DNA of 64,000 nucleotides from contig CM053337.1 of NCBI GenBank assembly GCA_028583605.1, forward strand, positions 12,178,634 to 12,242,633, in the 5' to 3' direction. Source of the DNA: Dastarcus helophoroides (Eukaryota; Arthropoda; Insecta; Coleoptera; Bothrideridae). The notes under the pieces were generated by a model. The model was not told the DNA's origin. It made no database searches and worked only from the letters and a program-made list of their open reading frames with translations. Positions 1 through 12,067 of this stretch are shown one piece after another. The first letter of the stretch is position 1, and each line of letters begins with the position of its first letter. The translations under genes were made by a program, and so were the position numbers.

Positions 1-1
1 C

Positions 2-247
2 GCTTTTTTCGGTTTTCTTCGTCTTCTTTTTCTTCGGTTCCTCTTTTTTGACCTTCTTTGTCAGTTTTAGAGGTCCTTTTAGCTTACTGGCGTAACTTAT
101 GTCTTCCGTGACCTGCTGTTTAAGTGGTCCTTTTGTTACGCTTGCGTAGCTTGTTTCGGTGTTTGTCTTCTTTTGAACAGTAATCCTACTGTTCTTGATT
201 TTAGGTGCTGCGGGACAAGGTATGCCCGCGTGCACGTTCCCTCCTAC
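2..247 (-). pseudogene. Non-LTR retrotransposon ORF1 (gag) C-terminal fragment
   Basis: Read on the minus strand, this is an open frame of about 80 codons that enters from beyond the window edge side of the ORF and is cut upstream by a stop at 248-250. It begins with GGNVHAGIPC, which looks like the second half of a CCHC zinc knuckle (H-x4-C). A Ser/Thr-rich linker with SYAS repeats follows, then a strongly Lys-rich tail (KKKKTKKTEK). Zinc knuckle followed by a linker containing a Ser-Tyr-Ala motif is the layout of ORF1 proteins of Jockey/CR1-type LINEs, which bind element RNA. No ORF2 is nearby. The family assignment is inference from one half-motif and composition, so only the fragment is claimed. 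Confidence 0.4.
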
Positions 248-402
248 TTACTGACCTAGGTAAGTATAAAAATTCAAATTTAACTGGGAATAAAAGAGAA
301 TGATAGCGCCTCTTTGTGTTTTAACTTTATAATATATTACTATCTATACATATAACAACATTATTCCACTGCCTTCAAAAATTTAGGAATAACAAAAGAT
401 TG

Positions 403-1692
403 CTACTTGTGCATTGCACTTGCCACCAGTTTGTCTAAGAAGTATTCATCAAAATTTGTATACAAAACGTTGTTTGTCTCTTCAAAGTTATGGTTTGCAA
501 GACAAAATAAACCTTTTTTTCTTTTAGCACATAATATTTGAAGTTGCATTTGAGCCCTAAATTTATCGGTAATTTGACCATCTTTAAGATACATTTTTGA
601 AGAATTGTGAAGACAAATTCTCTACAAATACCATCACAGGTAAAGCACCATACAGCGGAAATTCCGACAGCAAAAACAAACCACAATCGTTAACTTTTTG
701 ACCCAATTCTTTTTCGGTTAACTCAGATATCTTCTTTTCAAGTTGTCTTCCTTGTTTCATTTGCTTAGCATCTTGCACCTTGTAAGCGCCAATTAATGAG
801 TTCATAAGTTTGGCTGGACAAAGCATTTTATGAATTTCTGTACCAAAAAATACCTGGAATTCTTTAAATTTCTCCTCTTTGGAAAAACTTCGGCTGAAGT
901 GGGCTCCTCTCTTGCGTAAGACGCCGAGGCAAGTCCAGACAGGCCTTGCTAGAACACAAATGGATCATTTGACAAGTGCAATTTCTGGTAGTTCTGATTT
1001 CAAATAAGAAAATATCGAGTTATGTTCTCTTACCTTGACGATAGTTGTATCACTAATTCAATTAAATTATTCATTGAAATATTTTGTTGTTGCTAAGACT
1101 AGATTTTAAACTTTGATATAAATCCTCCACCTTTCCGAAGGCCACTTCTATCACATCAAAAAAACTGGTTAACGCCTTATTTTCGGTATCACAAAAAATA
1201 CGGTAAAAGCCCATTACTTTATTGTATCTTTATCTATTGTCTCATCCATTTTTAATGAAAAAAACTATTTTGGATTTCGTAAAAGAAAACGTTGTTTTTT
1301 GCAAGCAAGATCTTTTGCAATGTTGCTATCAGGAAAAAAATATGTAGACAGTGTAATGAAGATATTCATAAATTTAAATGGAATATTGCACTCTACTAAA
1401 GCCACAGCCAAATTAATCCTTGGATTCGTAACATTAAGATAATGAAACATTTCTGGTAAAGTTTTGTTTTTATTAATAATTTTTAGTGAATTTAAGTGTT
1501 TTTCCGATCGACCATGATGCAATATGTCATTAGAAAATATTGCAACGTCATAAAGCAGCGTATTGAATAAAGTCGTGCTATTTTTCCTTATCGGATCTCA
1601 CAAGCCAGTTTTTAAAATCTTTAACTTCCAGCCATGCAGAAATAAATCTGTGAAGCCGTTTGGATAATTTCTTCTTTTTACTTGGCGATTTT
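403..1692 (-). pseudogene. Degenerate hAT-like transposase
   Basis: Minus-strand pieces in changing frames read as one decayed transposase. From its N-terminal side (about 1690) it shows HRFISAWLEVKDFKNWL, the region before a BED-type zinc finger in a large group of insect hAT-like transposases. Further on (1522-1265) are KxH-type residues, NIPFKFMN and PDSNIAKDLACK, which match the conserved stretch just after that finger. Shorter frames at 826-584 and 594-403 continue in order (ELTEKELGQKVNDCG, then FDEYFLDKLVASA). Frames change near 1570, 1260 and 830, and several stops are present, so no functional product is expected. No inverted ends or target duplication were found. The hAT-like assignment rests on the N-terminal motifs; the C-terminal part is less certain. 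Confidence 0.6.
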
Positions 1693-2442
1693 ACAATATT
1701 GTCCTGACTAGTTTCCCAAAACACATTATTTTTCAAATAGCTATTTCTTATTTAATATTATAATATTACCAGAACGCCTGAGTTGTTGGAAGTAGAAGCT
1801 GCTCGAGCTTTCATGTTAGCTGCTCTGTAGATAATTTTATCATCATAATTGAGTTTTAGAAATTTTGTAGTTAATGTTTATATCACTGATAGTCTTGTGT
1901 TTTTGCAGCAGTTCCTGATTTTCTAACTGAAAATCATTATCTATTGAGAATGAATTCATTAGATAATGTGAACATATAATTTGTATTGTTATATGTTAAA
2001 ACATTTTCTGGTGTGAACCAATATCTACCGCATTATCCTGAATATATCGCGATATATTTCGACTAATTATACGGGGTGTCCGTTAAAGAATTTACCAGTA
2101 GATTCTACGACGAAAATCAATAGGGGAAAGTCAGATTCAGTGCAGCTTGTAACGCTCAGTTTTCGGGATGAAGGGTGTTGAAGTTGAAAAAATAAAAACG
2201 ATTTTCAGGCATATCTCTGACATATGTTAAGGGTTTTTTTTCCTAATCTGACATAAGAAGTTTTAATGGGAATATACATCATTTGCTGTAATTTCATGTC
2301 ATCCAAAACGCCAGGGGCTTGCAAACATATTTTCATGACTCTTTTCTCAAAAATAAATGTTACGCCAAAAAGGAATTAAAAAATTGAAATATATAACTTA
2401 TCCCCTGGAACGAAGAAAGATTAAAAAACACAACAAAGGTTG
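1693..2442. other. Intergenic, with a probable dispersed repeat
   Basis: No gene was seen. From about 2068 the text resembles the many insect repeats that begin with a GGGTGTCCGTTAAAGAAT-like end and run a few hundred bases. I cannot show a second copy in this window, so it is not listed as an element. Confidence 0.3.
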
Positions 2443-2483
2443 CTCTAACGCGTTTCGACAGCCAATCTATCATCTTCAGAGAG
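2443..2483 (-). ncRNA. Degenerate hammerhead-ribozyme-like motif
   Basis: On the minus strand the order is stem I (TCTCT), CTGAAGA, a 5-bp stem II (GATAG/CTGTC, loop ATTGG, one unpaired base before it), GAAA, a 6-base stem III region (CGCGTT) and AGAG closing stem I over 4 bp. CTGAnGA and GAAA are the invariant hammerhead core boxes, and GTT fits the NUH cleavage rule. Stem I is short and one base is bulged at the base of stem II, so activity is doubtful. Such minimal type I motifs are known from Penelope-like retroelements and retrozymes. No reverse transcriptase lies beside it. Confidence 0.35.
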
Positions 2484-5400
2484 ATATATCAAATTCAGTA
2501 TCTGTATTTGTTGAGTTGAGGACTTTTTGATGGATACATAAAGGTAAACGTCTTTTAGTACCTTTGAATTTTTAAAGTTCATTTTATCTTTTTATAGGTA
2601 CTTTGAACTGTAGCAGAATGGTTCGATATTTTTAAATCATTTGATATAGTGTGCAATTTATCTATTTTTGATAAAAAAGATGTAGTTCAAAAACAGAGTT
2701 TCTGCATAAAATGATAAGAACATTTATGAATGACATACCTTTAAGTATAAATCGACTCAAGAAAGATTAAATTGGTCAAGAGATGTGTGAAATCCAAGTG
2801 CGCGAATTGACCTATATTGTTTATGGAATGGAAGCAGATCTTTGGCAAGAAGATATTAAAATATTTTTAAATTATGGAAAATACTATTTTGGCATAAAGA
2901 TATATTTCTTATTTATAAAACCAAAATAAAATAATCTCTGGCAGTTTCATTATTTAAAATGTTAGGGAGGAAATAAATAGATAACAATCTCAGTATTTTA
3001 ATGAAATATGATATGAAAAGCCAACTACAAAAAAGAGAATGTGTACTTTCTGTTGTACTTTGATTTTTTGCACTTTTTTGATAAATAGAGCCCTTGTACA
3101 AAAAAATGAGGCAATTTAAGTACTCGAAAAAATGAAAAAAGTTAACTTTGAGATATTTATTGAGTTTGAATACATCAAATTTCATTCAGTTAAACTGTCC
3201 CTTTATGTTGGTAACATCACACAATTACTTAAAACTTTTAGCAATTAATTATGAAGTAGAGGCCTCTTAATAAACGTTACATTACATATTTTATATTTTT
3301 AGTTTAATGCAAGCGATTAATTTTAAAAAATAAACAGTCAATGCAATGTATATGATCGAAAGATGATCTTTTAATATTTATCTAAACTTTAATTAAATGA
3401 GAAATATAGAAATAATTATATTTTATGGTATAGTACTATAGGATTCAAGAAACTTGGACAACAATAAAAAAATCAAAATTTAAGTATACATTTTTGATAA
3501 AACCAAAAAACACCCCGCGAATTTATTTTATGAACTCAATTCGTATGTTTGTCTGTTTTTCTTTAAATTTCTAAAAAAAGGAGAACGAGACTACATATGT
3601 TCAGATATCATTTTTAATTTAATCTCAAAATTTCTTAGAAACTCTAGTATAGCATAAGAATTTCTACTAAAATTTTTAAATTGGTCAAGTACAACATGAA
3701 AATAAATAAAGGATACTAAAAACTTTGGTGTTAATATAATATTGTTGTTTATATCAGGAAGGGATTTTCCAAGAAGCATTTCTGTGATTTAACTAATATG
3801 CTACCAAACTGAAATTCCCTTAAGCAGCAAATATTGATTTTAAAAGTTGACTTAGTCAACATGTACATTTTTAGTGTGATTGACATTAACCACAAACCAC
3901 TCACATAGGGTAGAGCAGCTTGCCCTCCGAGTTGGAGGCGAAAATTAAGATAGATGGAGATAATTTACCATTTTAAAGGAGAGAAGAATTGGAATGATAA
4001 GGGAAAAATCTACTCGATAACGAATTCAAAAGTTTGGAATTTGTATAGAAAAAAGTTGTCTTAAATTCCGTACTGTTTCAAGTTTAACTGCATAGGAATT
4101 TGCCACTACCTTGTATGCTTAAAGAATGTTATTCTTGAGCGCATCCATCAGAACTATCAATTCTAGCGAACATTTCCCATGAAAATACTTGTAGAAATCA
4201 TTTCGGATATCCGAGAATTTCGGATATTATTTCGGTTACAGGTATCTTAAAATTATTTTTGTCAATCCAAAAGAAAAGATCCTCAAGTTATACCTATTTA
4301 ATACAACTCTAAACACTGACAGACAACACATAGCCTAAACCGATCAGTATAGAAGCACAAAATTTCGCACTAAGAAACGACTATTAAAAATTCGTCCCGT
4401 AAGAGTGTCAAATAGGTGAATAAAAAAAAGTATTATTGTACGAAACTTCCTCCTTTTTGAAATTGGAAATATGAAAATTCGTGTTTAAAATTCAGTTTAT
4501 GAAGAACAGTTAGTTTATCAGCGTGTTTTGGCAATTCATTCCCTTAAGGTAATTTAACGAATTCGCATCCGAAAGGGTATTGATATCGATTTGCAAAAGA
4601 AAATGTTTTTGAAATCGCAATATCTTCAGAAGAAACCATGATTAGTTATTAGATTTTCGTTTTGTGAATCTGTGAAGAAACTAGGTAATGCTATCAGAAT
4701 TCTTTTAAACAATTGTGGCATTGAATCATTTTTTTATTCATAAGTGCAACAACTCCTTACTATGAACATTGTTTGGAAAACCAGTCTAAAAGATTAAGAC
4801 CAAAAATATTTTTGGTGAACAGTTAAAATCAAGGCATATTCTCTACCATAAGTTGGTTAAAATTTTCTTATATTGTTTTTAATTTCATATTTAATTTAAC
4901 TTTATTGATAAAATTATACATTATATCTTAAATTATATGGTATGTTTTAATATTAACAATATTTATTTACAGATTTTCACTAGCTTCTAATTTTCAGTAC
5001 TGTGGTGAGTCGACTTCTACTACACTGTTCTATTTCCTCGTTTGTATTATTTAATTAAATTTTATTTAATATTTTCTTGAAAATATTAAATCTACAAATA
5101 CTGTATTATAAAAATTCTTTGTAAACTAACGTTTTGCGTGAGAAACAGATTTCTTAGCAATCACAAATTAGATAAGGATTATTTGTTAGACCTGGTTTGT
5201 TTCAAAAAAATGATTTAAGCACACATAAATACGGATATGTGAGTAAAATAACATGTTAGTTTTAAAGGACCGCTGAAAAGTAGAGTAATAAATTAGGATA
5301 AGTGTCAATAACGGAGACCGTAGCGAATCTCTCGGCAGAACATGTGTTGGTAGACTGCAGGAATTTGACGTTCAAAAAAGGTCCTTATAAACACGTACAA

Positions 5401-5737
5401 TTGTAAGTTATTTAAAATTCAATTATTGAAGTAAAACTTGTAAGATAAGGGGATGGCATCATTCAAAAGGGGTTTGCAGTTTGATTTGCACTTTAAGAAT
5501 CCTTCAAAATTAATTTAAGGGTTAATTTGGATTAGAAATATTTAAATTAACAGAAATTCTGCATCCTCATGCCCTCTAGTGAGATGCAGAGGATATCTTT
5601 CGGTCCCCAGAAATTAAGGGCAAGGGTGTAAACTAAAACACCAAAGATCAATTTTCAAGGTAGTCAAATACTAAACTTCGATGAAATTAATTTAAAATTT
5701 TGGTCAACTCCCGGACTTATGAAAACGAGTAGGAAAT
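2484..5737. other. AT-rich intergenic, no gene seen
   Basis: Long AT-rich stretch with only short, unconvincing frames such as 3591-3779 (minus) and 2913-3185 (minus), which show no family motif. No tandem or inverted repeat of note was seen. Confidence 0.4.
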
Positions 5738-5745
5738 ACGAGAGT
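5738..5745. repeat. Left target-site duplication (ACGAGAGT)
   Basis: Eight bases identical to 8540-8547, directly abutting the hAT terminal repeat. An 8-bp duplication is diagnostic of hAT insertion. Confidence 0.95.
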
Positions 5746-8539
5746 CAGGGGCGGATCCAGGGGGGGTTCTGGGGGTCTGGACACCCCCCCCCCCCGAAAT
5801 ATCCAACTTGTTGAGAAAATTTTATATCGTTTCAGAAATTTATAAAGATTCTTTATTGATATAAAGGCAAACGAAAAATTATGTTTTTCACACTGAGGTG
5901 TATTTTATTAGGCGGCATCACATACAATAAGAAATGGAAGCTTGTTTTCTTCAAAATACTCTTTATCGCTCACTCGTTTCTGCAACAGATTTGAACCTAC
6001 GGCCACTTTCACTCCATGATAGTGACGAATACACTCGAATCTGTCCATGCTCAATGCTAGCAATGTACATATCACAACTTCATATCAATTTGTCCCTCGT
6101 AAATCACATCTGACGATTGAAATTTGTGCAGTTTGTGGCTGCGTTCTTGAACAAGTCATTATTTAGAGAACTGGTTTTAAAGATTGGAGGAAAACTTTGG
6201 ATACATTTAAAGATCATCAGACCAAGGAATACCATTTGAATACTTTTCAAGATGCCCAAAACTTTAAATTGATCTACGAAAACAAGAAAAATGACGTCAT
6301 AACTGAAATCGACCAGAGTGGTTGCAAATAAAAAATCGTCAGAAGCTGGTTCCAATCATTCATGCTGTCTTATTTTGCTGCAGATAGGGAATTGCCCTCC
6401 GAGGTCATCGGGATGATGGCCCGGTACGCATGGAAATGCCAGAAAATAACGATGGAAATTTCAGAGTTCTTCTTCGTTTTGCCATAGAAAGTGGTGATGT
6501 CATTCTGCAAAAACATCTGAATACATCTGGTGCTAATACAACATATTTGAGTTATAAAATTCAAAACGAAATAATTGCTGTTGGATTAGAACTTATTACA
6601 AAAGACATTGTAAAACGCATTAATAAGATGAAGTGCTTTACACTGATTGCGGATGAAACAACAGGTATAAGTGCAATAGAACAATTCTCAATTGGAATCC
6701 GATATGTTCAGAATACAACAGGAAGACACATCATTCGAGAAGATTTTCTGTTTCCTCCCTGTAACGGACGTTACAGGCGCGGGCCTTGCAAATACGCTAC
6801 TAACGACGTTGACAAATCTCGGAGTGGAAATTCATTTTATGAGAGGGCAAGGTAAATTAACACGTAATATTATTTATTAACTAAAATGAACATAATTTAC
6901 TAAAATAAAATAAAATTAACTTAATTAACAGATATCACAATATGAGTCAATGGAGTGTAAAAAAAATAACATACTGTTATCTACTTTAAAGGATATGATG
7001 GAACTCGAACGATGGCTAAAAAATTTAAGGGCTGCTACGGTGAAGAAAACATTTGAGGACGCCCTTTACCTCCATTGCGCAAATCACAATCTAAATCTAA
7101 GCATCACTCACGCTTGCGACATTTCAACGATTCGGAACTATATAGGAACAGTTAAGACAGTTAATTTCTTCCGTCAATGTAATAAAGCTGGAAACCTGTT
7201 AAAAAAACATATCCTAGCCTCAAACTCAGGTGCTAAGCAGACCCGTCTTTTAAAATTCTATGAAACGCGTTGGATCGAACACCTGGCTTCTCTCAGTTTG
7301 TTCAACGATGTTTTGGAATTTATATGTTTGGCGCTAAAAGAAATGGAAGAGATCGGAATGAAATCTGATGGTGTACAGCCAAGAGACTTACTCGCCTCTA
7401 TTCGAAGGCCTCAATTCATCATTGCTTTGATAGTTCTGGTCCCAATCTTCAGCTTGACGAAAAATTTGAGCTTGCAATTACAAAAGGAAGACATTGACTT
7501 GGGTCAATGCGTTAGTTACGCAAATGATGTTTATGAAGAAATAAAGAACATCCGTGCCAGAGCTGACGAAGAATTTGCGGAAATTTTTAAATCAGCAACC
7601 TACATTGCAGAATCGATTGGTACAGAGCTAACCATTCCTAGACGAGTTGGGCGTCAGAATAATAGGGATAACTGTGGTGGACATGCTGAAGAGTATTATC
7701 GACGTTCAACTTTTATCCCATTTTTGGACAAGTGTTTAGAAGAGCTTGGGTCTAGATTTTTGGAGCACCGACAACTGCTGTCAAGGATACAAAATATAAT
7801 CCTATCACGATGTGTGGAACTTGATGAGGAAAAATTGAAAAAATCTGTTCTTGTTTTCGAAAAAGAATGACCGAACCAAGTTACTGGGACTACACAAGAG
7901 TTAGAATCTGATATGAAGATGTGGAAAAGGTAATTTGATTCCTATTAAATTGAAAAATGAAGTTACATAAAAATTAACCAATTATTCCTTCTTCACATTA
8001 GGTTCTGTATAAACATTTCTGCGAAGGAACAACCGAAAACCTTCATCGAAGCTCTGGACGTTTGTGACATACGATTCTACACGAACACACATTAACAGAT
8101 TCCTTCAAATCGGTGCAACACTGATTGTTACAGTAGCTTATAGCGAACGGTCGTTCTCTACTTTACGAAGACTCAAGACTTACCTGCGCAACAAGACTGG
8201 AGAAGACCGATTGAATGGATTGGCGCTACTAAATATTCATAGGGACATTGAAGTCACTGCTTGTCAAATCGTAGATATTATGGCAAAAAAAAGGAAAATG
8301 GATATCTTTCTGTAAAACTGTAATTGATGACTGAACACAATACATTTTTTTATTTTTAAATCTTCATTTTAAAACAAATTTTTTAGGTAATATTCATTGA
8401 ATGAGGTTATCTGCAATTCGGCACATATATGCAAAAAGTAATACCGTGTAATATACGATTAATGTATTAAGTATTGTAAAATGTTTATTTCAAAATCGAA
8501 ATTTGGACCCCCCGAAAAAAAATTCTGGATCCGCCCCTG
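5746..8539 (+). mobile_element. hAT superfamily DNA transposon, complete ends
   Basis: The element is bounded by perfect 15-bp terminal inverted repeats: CAGGGGCGGATCCAG at 5746-5760 and its reverse complement at 8525-8539. These are flanked by the identical 8-bp target duplication ACGAGAGT. CAGGGGCGG-type ends and 8-bp duplications are typical of hAT elements. It is 2794 bp long and carries one plus-strand transposase relic. A run of 13 C residues follows the left end at 5787-5799. The intact duplication suggests a fairly late insertion, but the transposase has several lesions, so the copy would depend on another source of transposase. Confidence 0.95.
6100..8315 (+). pseudogene. hAT transposase (TTF-type finger, DUF4371-like, dimerisation domain), broken
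   Basis: Segments in several frames form one transposase. Around 6110-6290 lies a TTF-type zinc-finger relic with the pattern GFKDWRKTLDTFKDHQTKEYH. At 6430-6760 comes the DUF4371-like start of the catalytic fold (SGANTTYLSYKIQNEI, then CFTLIADETTG with a likely catalytic Asp). At 6950-7870 is the central domain with YLHCANHNLNLSI and ETRWIEHLASL, the hAT Cys-His and Trp signatures. At 8090-8315 is the C-terminal dimerisation domain (VAYSERSFSTLRRLKTYL, LNGLALLNIHRDI). Frames change near 6755 and 8090. Possible short introns with GT-AG ends lie at about 6852-6930 and 7932-8001. The relatives are the zinc finger MYM-type 1-like and 52 kDa repressor-like hAT proteins. No intact protein is expected. 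Confidence 0.9.
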
Positions 8540-8547
8540 ACGAGAGT
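8540..8547. repeat. Right target-site duplication (ACGAGAGT)
   Basis: Exact partner of 5738-5745, abutting the right inverted terminal repeat. Confidence 0.95.
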
Positions 8548-10317
8548 ATTAAAAATTGCTTTTGTTTGTGCTAAATAACGTGAATAAACACACAAAAAAA
8601 ACAATTTCTGTTCAACGTGAAGTTCTTGTGCCATTTGTGTGATTTTTGCTACGGAATAAATACGCAAGTAAATTTTAAATTGTCTGATGATTTTATTTGA
8701 TGGTTTTTCGCTCTTATATGATTTAATTAACTTTTCCTAAAATTTGAGAAAATACATGTTCCTAATTTTGATAAATATGGGGTTGGGGGAGGTACACAAA
8801 AAAAAGAGAAAGGAATTTAAAAATTCCACAAGTCGAATGAGTGAGAAAGTCGTTGTTAGAAAATTATTATAGGGCCAAGAATCCTACCGCTTACTGGTGC
8901 AACTACCAGTCTGGAAAAAAAACACAATGAGAATAGGAAATAAAGAGACGAAAAGTAATAAAGCAAATTTGCTTCGAAGGTCTATTTTCTTAAGGTCGCT
9001 CTTCGGTGTTCTGCTGTCGGAAGTCGAGTTTCCAGGGGTTTAAAAAATCGATCACACCCATTACCCCGGGCTCGGTAACTGACAGCAGACATCTATATTT
9101 GGATTTACTGATGATGTACTGTATGTTCTCGAAACGAAAAAAAGAAAAACCGGAACCGGTGTTGTAAGAAGGTTGCCTGAAGAACTTTCCAGACATAGGC
9201 AAAACCCCAAACGCAGGTGAACTCCTGGCTGCGTCCCCTCGGGATCATACGCCTGAAGACCCTGAGGCAAGAAGGCTATAATAAGGAGGGAAAACTTCAT
9301 ATGCTTCGCTGTATAAAAGTAAGAGACAAATTCCGTGGATATGTGTTAGGCGTGGCTATCTGTTGCGCTACGAAGGACTGCGCATTCTGGTCACAAATGT
9401 ACAATCGAAAGTAACCAGACATTTATGACAGATCCTTTGTTGGTTATGTTTTGATGTCATTCGGATTAAAGACAAAACAAAAGTTGGGTGAGTTTTCATC
9501 ATACAGAAATATATTTTTATGAAATATTTTATTTTGGTAATTTTAATGTTTTAATTTTCAGAAGAGAAATAATTGGCTACACTCTTTATTGCCGAATACG
9601 AAAACTATTGCGAGTTAAACAAAGTCCAAAATACAATTTTGTAAAAAGTAAAGACATTCAGCTGCCTCAAAATGTCGCTGACAAATTTTCTTAATACTGA
9701 AAATTTAAGTGTTGAAGTCAAGAAGTAAAATAAATCGGTTATGAACTTAATATTTTAACGAAATATGAAAAGTCGATTGAGTGGAGGAAGAGTATGAGAA
9801 ATCTCTAAGCCGCACTAGTAGTGCTTTTGGATTTAGTGCTGCTATTTGAGAAGACGAAGGAATAGAAAATGAAAAGTTAGTTAAATGAAGTTTTTGTTAA
9901 TATTTTTTAATCCATTTTTCTCTTCCTAGTAATATGTCTCTAAGATGGCCCACTGATTTACCTTCTCAATATTGAATTTATGGCTAGTTATAATTAGATA
10001 AATTGGATTAAACAAACCTCACCTAGGTGGTGTTGTAAAATAGCTGTTTACCTGAAATATATAGCTGATAATTGTTTAAATATTTGAGCGGGTAAGAAAT
10101 ACAGGCTTCTTAATAACCATTACATTTATGTGATTTTCAGTTTAATTGCAGACGAGTTATGCCAAATGAGAAATTGAAAGTAAATTAAGGGCTTTAAATG
10201 TTTCTTAATGAACATAATATGCAATGTGAAGACCAAGATATGAAGATCGGCTATCAATGTTTGGGTAAAAATTATTTAAATGTCAATATAATATGTTACT
10301 AGTTTTATTTTCTTTTT
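8548..10317. other. Intergenic, no gene seen
   Basis: Mixed-composition DNA. The frames near 8990-9300 and 9217-9414 overlap on both strands and carry no family motif. A TATA-like TATAAAAG occurs near 9314 but no gene can be tied to it. Confidence 0.35.
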
Positions 10318-10318
10318 G

Positions 10319-10347
<29 letters not shown>
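10318..10347. repeat. (TA)n microsatellite, left part
   Basis: About 15 TA units ending exactly where the left LTR starts. Together with the TA tract at 13880-13926 it appears to be one microsatellite split by the LTR element. Confidence 0.9.
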
Positions 10348-10354
<7 letters not shown>

Positions 10355-10570
10355 TCTAATTATGGATCATAATTAATTGTCGATGCAATAACACACAATT
10401 TACTTAACACACGCTTTATTGGTCTTTTCTACATATGCTCTCGATATCTACTCGGCTCATTCTCGACTGCCTTCTTCCCCTTGCCCCCTCACGTGCCTAG
10501 AGGTCCAGGGTTTGTATCACATGTGGCACATTCTAGGTGAAAAAGACAGTGGCGGGTTCCTTAATGCTAA
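10348..10570 (-). repeat. LTR (3' LTR of the element)
   Basis: Starts TGTAAAC on the plus strand and matches 13657-13879 without gaps. The next bases are CA, so the true end may lie at about 10573, giving TGT...ACA ends. Confidence 0.9.
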
Positions 10571-10784
10571 CACGGCCTTGCTGACTGTGGGGAGTCCTCG
10601 CACCATCCTTGTTAGTATTTCTGAACCTCTGTGTTCAAATCTTAACCTGAAAAAACTTTGCAGCCCAAAATGATTTCTGGAGATCTTTGCCTAACCCTGA
10701 GCCTAGAGAGATCATTAGTGAAGAGAAATTAAATTTTGTTTTGGTCACTTTTAGCCTACTTTGTCTCGTCGTGCCCAACATTAT

Positions 10785-11285
10785 TTTGGGAACCTATTGC
10801 CTAAACCTGTGTTTAGGGACCTTATTTAGCCCAAAACTGTTTCTGGGGACCTACAGCCTAAACATGTGTTTAGGGACCTTATTTAGCCCAAAACTGTTTT
10901 TGGGGACCTATAGCCTAAACCTGTGTTTAGGGACCTTATTTAGCCCAAAGCTGTTTTTGAAAACCTAAAGCATAAACCTGGGTTTAGGGACCTTATTTAG
11001 CCCAAAGCTTTTTTTGAGGACCTATAGCCTAAACCTGGGTTTAGGGACCTTATTTAGCCCAAAGCTGTTTTTGGGGACCTATAGCCTAAACCTGGGTTTA
11101 GGGACCTTATTTAGCCCAAAACTGTTTTTGGGGACCTATAGCCTAAACCTGGGTTTAGGGACCTTATTTAGCCCAAAGCTGTTTTGGGGACCTATAGCCT
11201 AAACCTGGGTTTAGGGACCTTATTTAGCCCAAAGCTGTTTTTGGGGACCTATTGCCTAAATCTGTGTTTAGGGACCTAATAAAAA
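10785..11285. repeat. 57-bp tandem repeat array with internal palindrome
   Basis: About nine copies of a 57-bp unit (19 codons). Each holds a perfect or near-perfect palindrome, CCTAAACCTGGGTTTAGG in the best copies, then GGACCTTATTTAGCCC. Because the unit is a multiple of three, the plus strand stays open over several copies; this is a by-product and not a gene. The array lies between the integrase tail and the 3' LTR of the minus-strand element. Confidence 0.9.
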
Positions 11286-11469
11286 CCAAAATTAATTTTG
11301 AGGATCTAGTGTACCTACTTACGGAATTTATGTAGCCAAAATTATTTTTAGAAAGCTTGCATACCCTCTTCCAACCCCTTTCGCATTGCTCGTGCGCTGC
11401 TGCGGTCGTTCTGCTACATCTGGCTACTCACCGCAAGACGTACCTTTCATTTTCCAGGCAATGCGTAAT

Positions 11470-11880
11470 TTAAAAAGGCTTCAGCTTTCCTCCATAGGGC
11501 ATCTGACTATTTTCTACAACCACTTTATCACCAACAATGTACGGCACTGCTTTGACCCGCTTTTCCTTAAAATTGGTTATGGCCCGCTCCGTAATCCTTT
11601 TTAATCGTTTGTCTATTTGTCCCATAAACTTCAAGTCGACATCACTATGTAATGGTACACCAGAAAACAGCTGATCCGTAGCTTTCAAACGACTATTCTC
11701 GCCGAACATTAACACCGAGGGTGCATACCCGGTTGATTTATTGACCATAACATTTAGGTCATTTTCAATTTCAGGTAGCACTTTTGTCCATTTCTTTTCG
11801 TCTTTATCGTTCGCAGTTGCGCGCATAGCATTAAATAAAGTTCGCATCACACGTTCTTGTATCCCCGTTCTTTTTTTTTT
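11470..11880 (-). pseudogene. Integrase C-terminal part fused to RT start
   Basis: The minus frame 11850-11470 reads through the region after the catalytic Glu of a Gypsy-type integrase (RTLFNAMRATAND, then VMVNKSTGYAPSVLMFGEN) and a C-terminal DNA-binding part ending YGGKLKPF. Just upstream (about 12050-11870) the minus strand carries the protease/RT linker and the first RT residues (CKPRHLSYGERVQVKQ, later a KKNGDTR-like stretch) with stops. The two are joined directly, so the RT palm, RNase H and the DDE core have been deleted. Short AGAACG-type repeats at the junction would fit a slippage or recombination deletion. The catalytic residues are gone. Confidence 0.8.
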
Positions 11881-12067
11881 TTAACAAGCACTATTGGACT
11901 GGCGTATGCAGATTCACTTTTCCGAATAAATCCATTTTTTAATTGTTCCTTTATGCTGCTTAACTTGTACTCTTTCGCCATATGACAAATGACGAGGCTT
12001 GCAAGTTACTAGCTGGGAATCTCTGAGTGTCACCTTTAGTTTCCCTGTTGTTACAGTCAAAGACAAG

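Noticed and set aside
9103..9150. CTGATGA followed by CGAAAC, hammerhead-like
   Set aside because: The 16 bases between the two boxes do not pair, so there is no stem II.
10419..11202. Plus-strand ORFs through the LTR and the 57-bp array
   Set aside because: They are opened by an LTR and by a repeat whose length is a multiple of three; the real genes of this element are on the minus strand.
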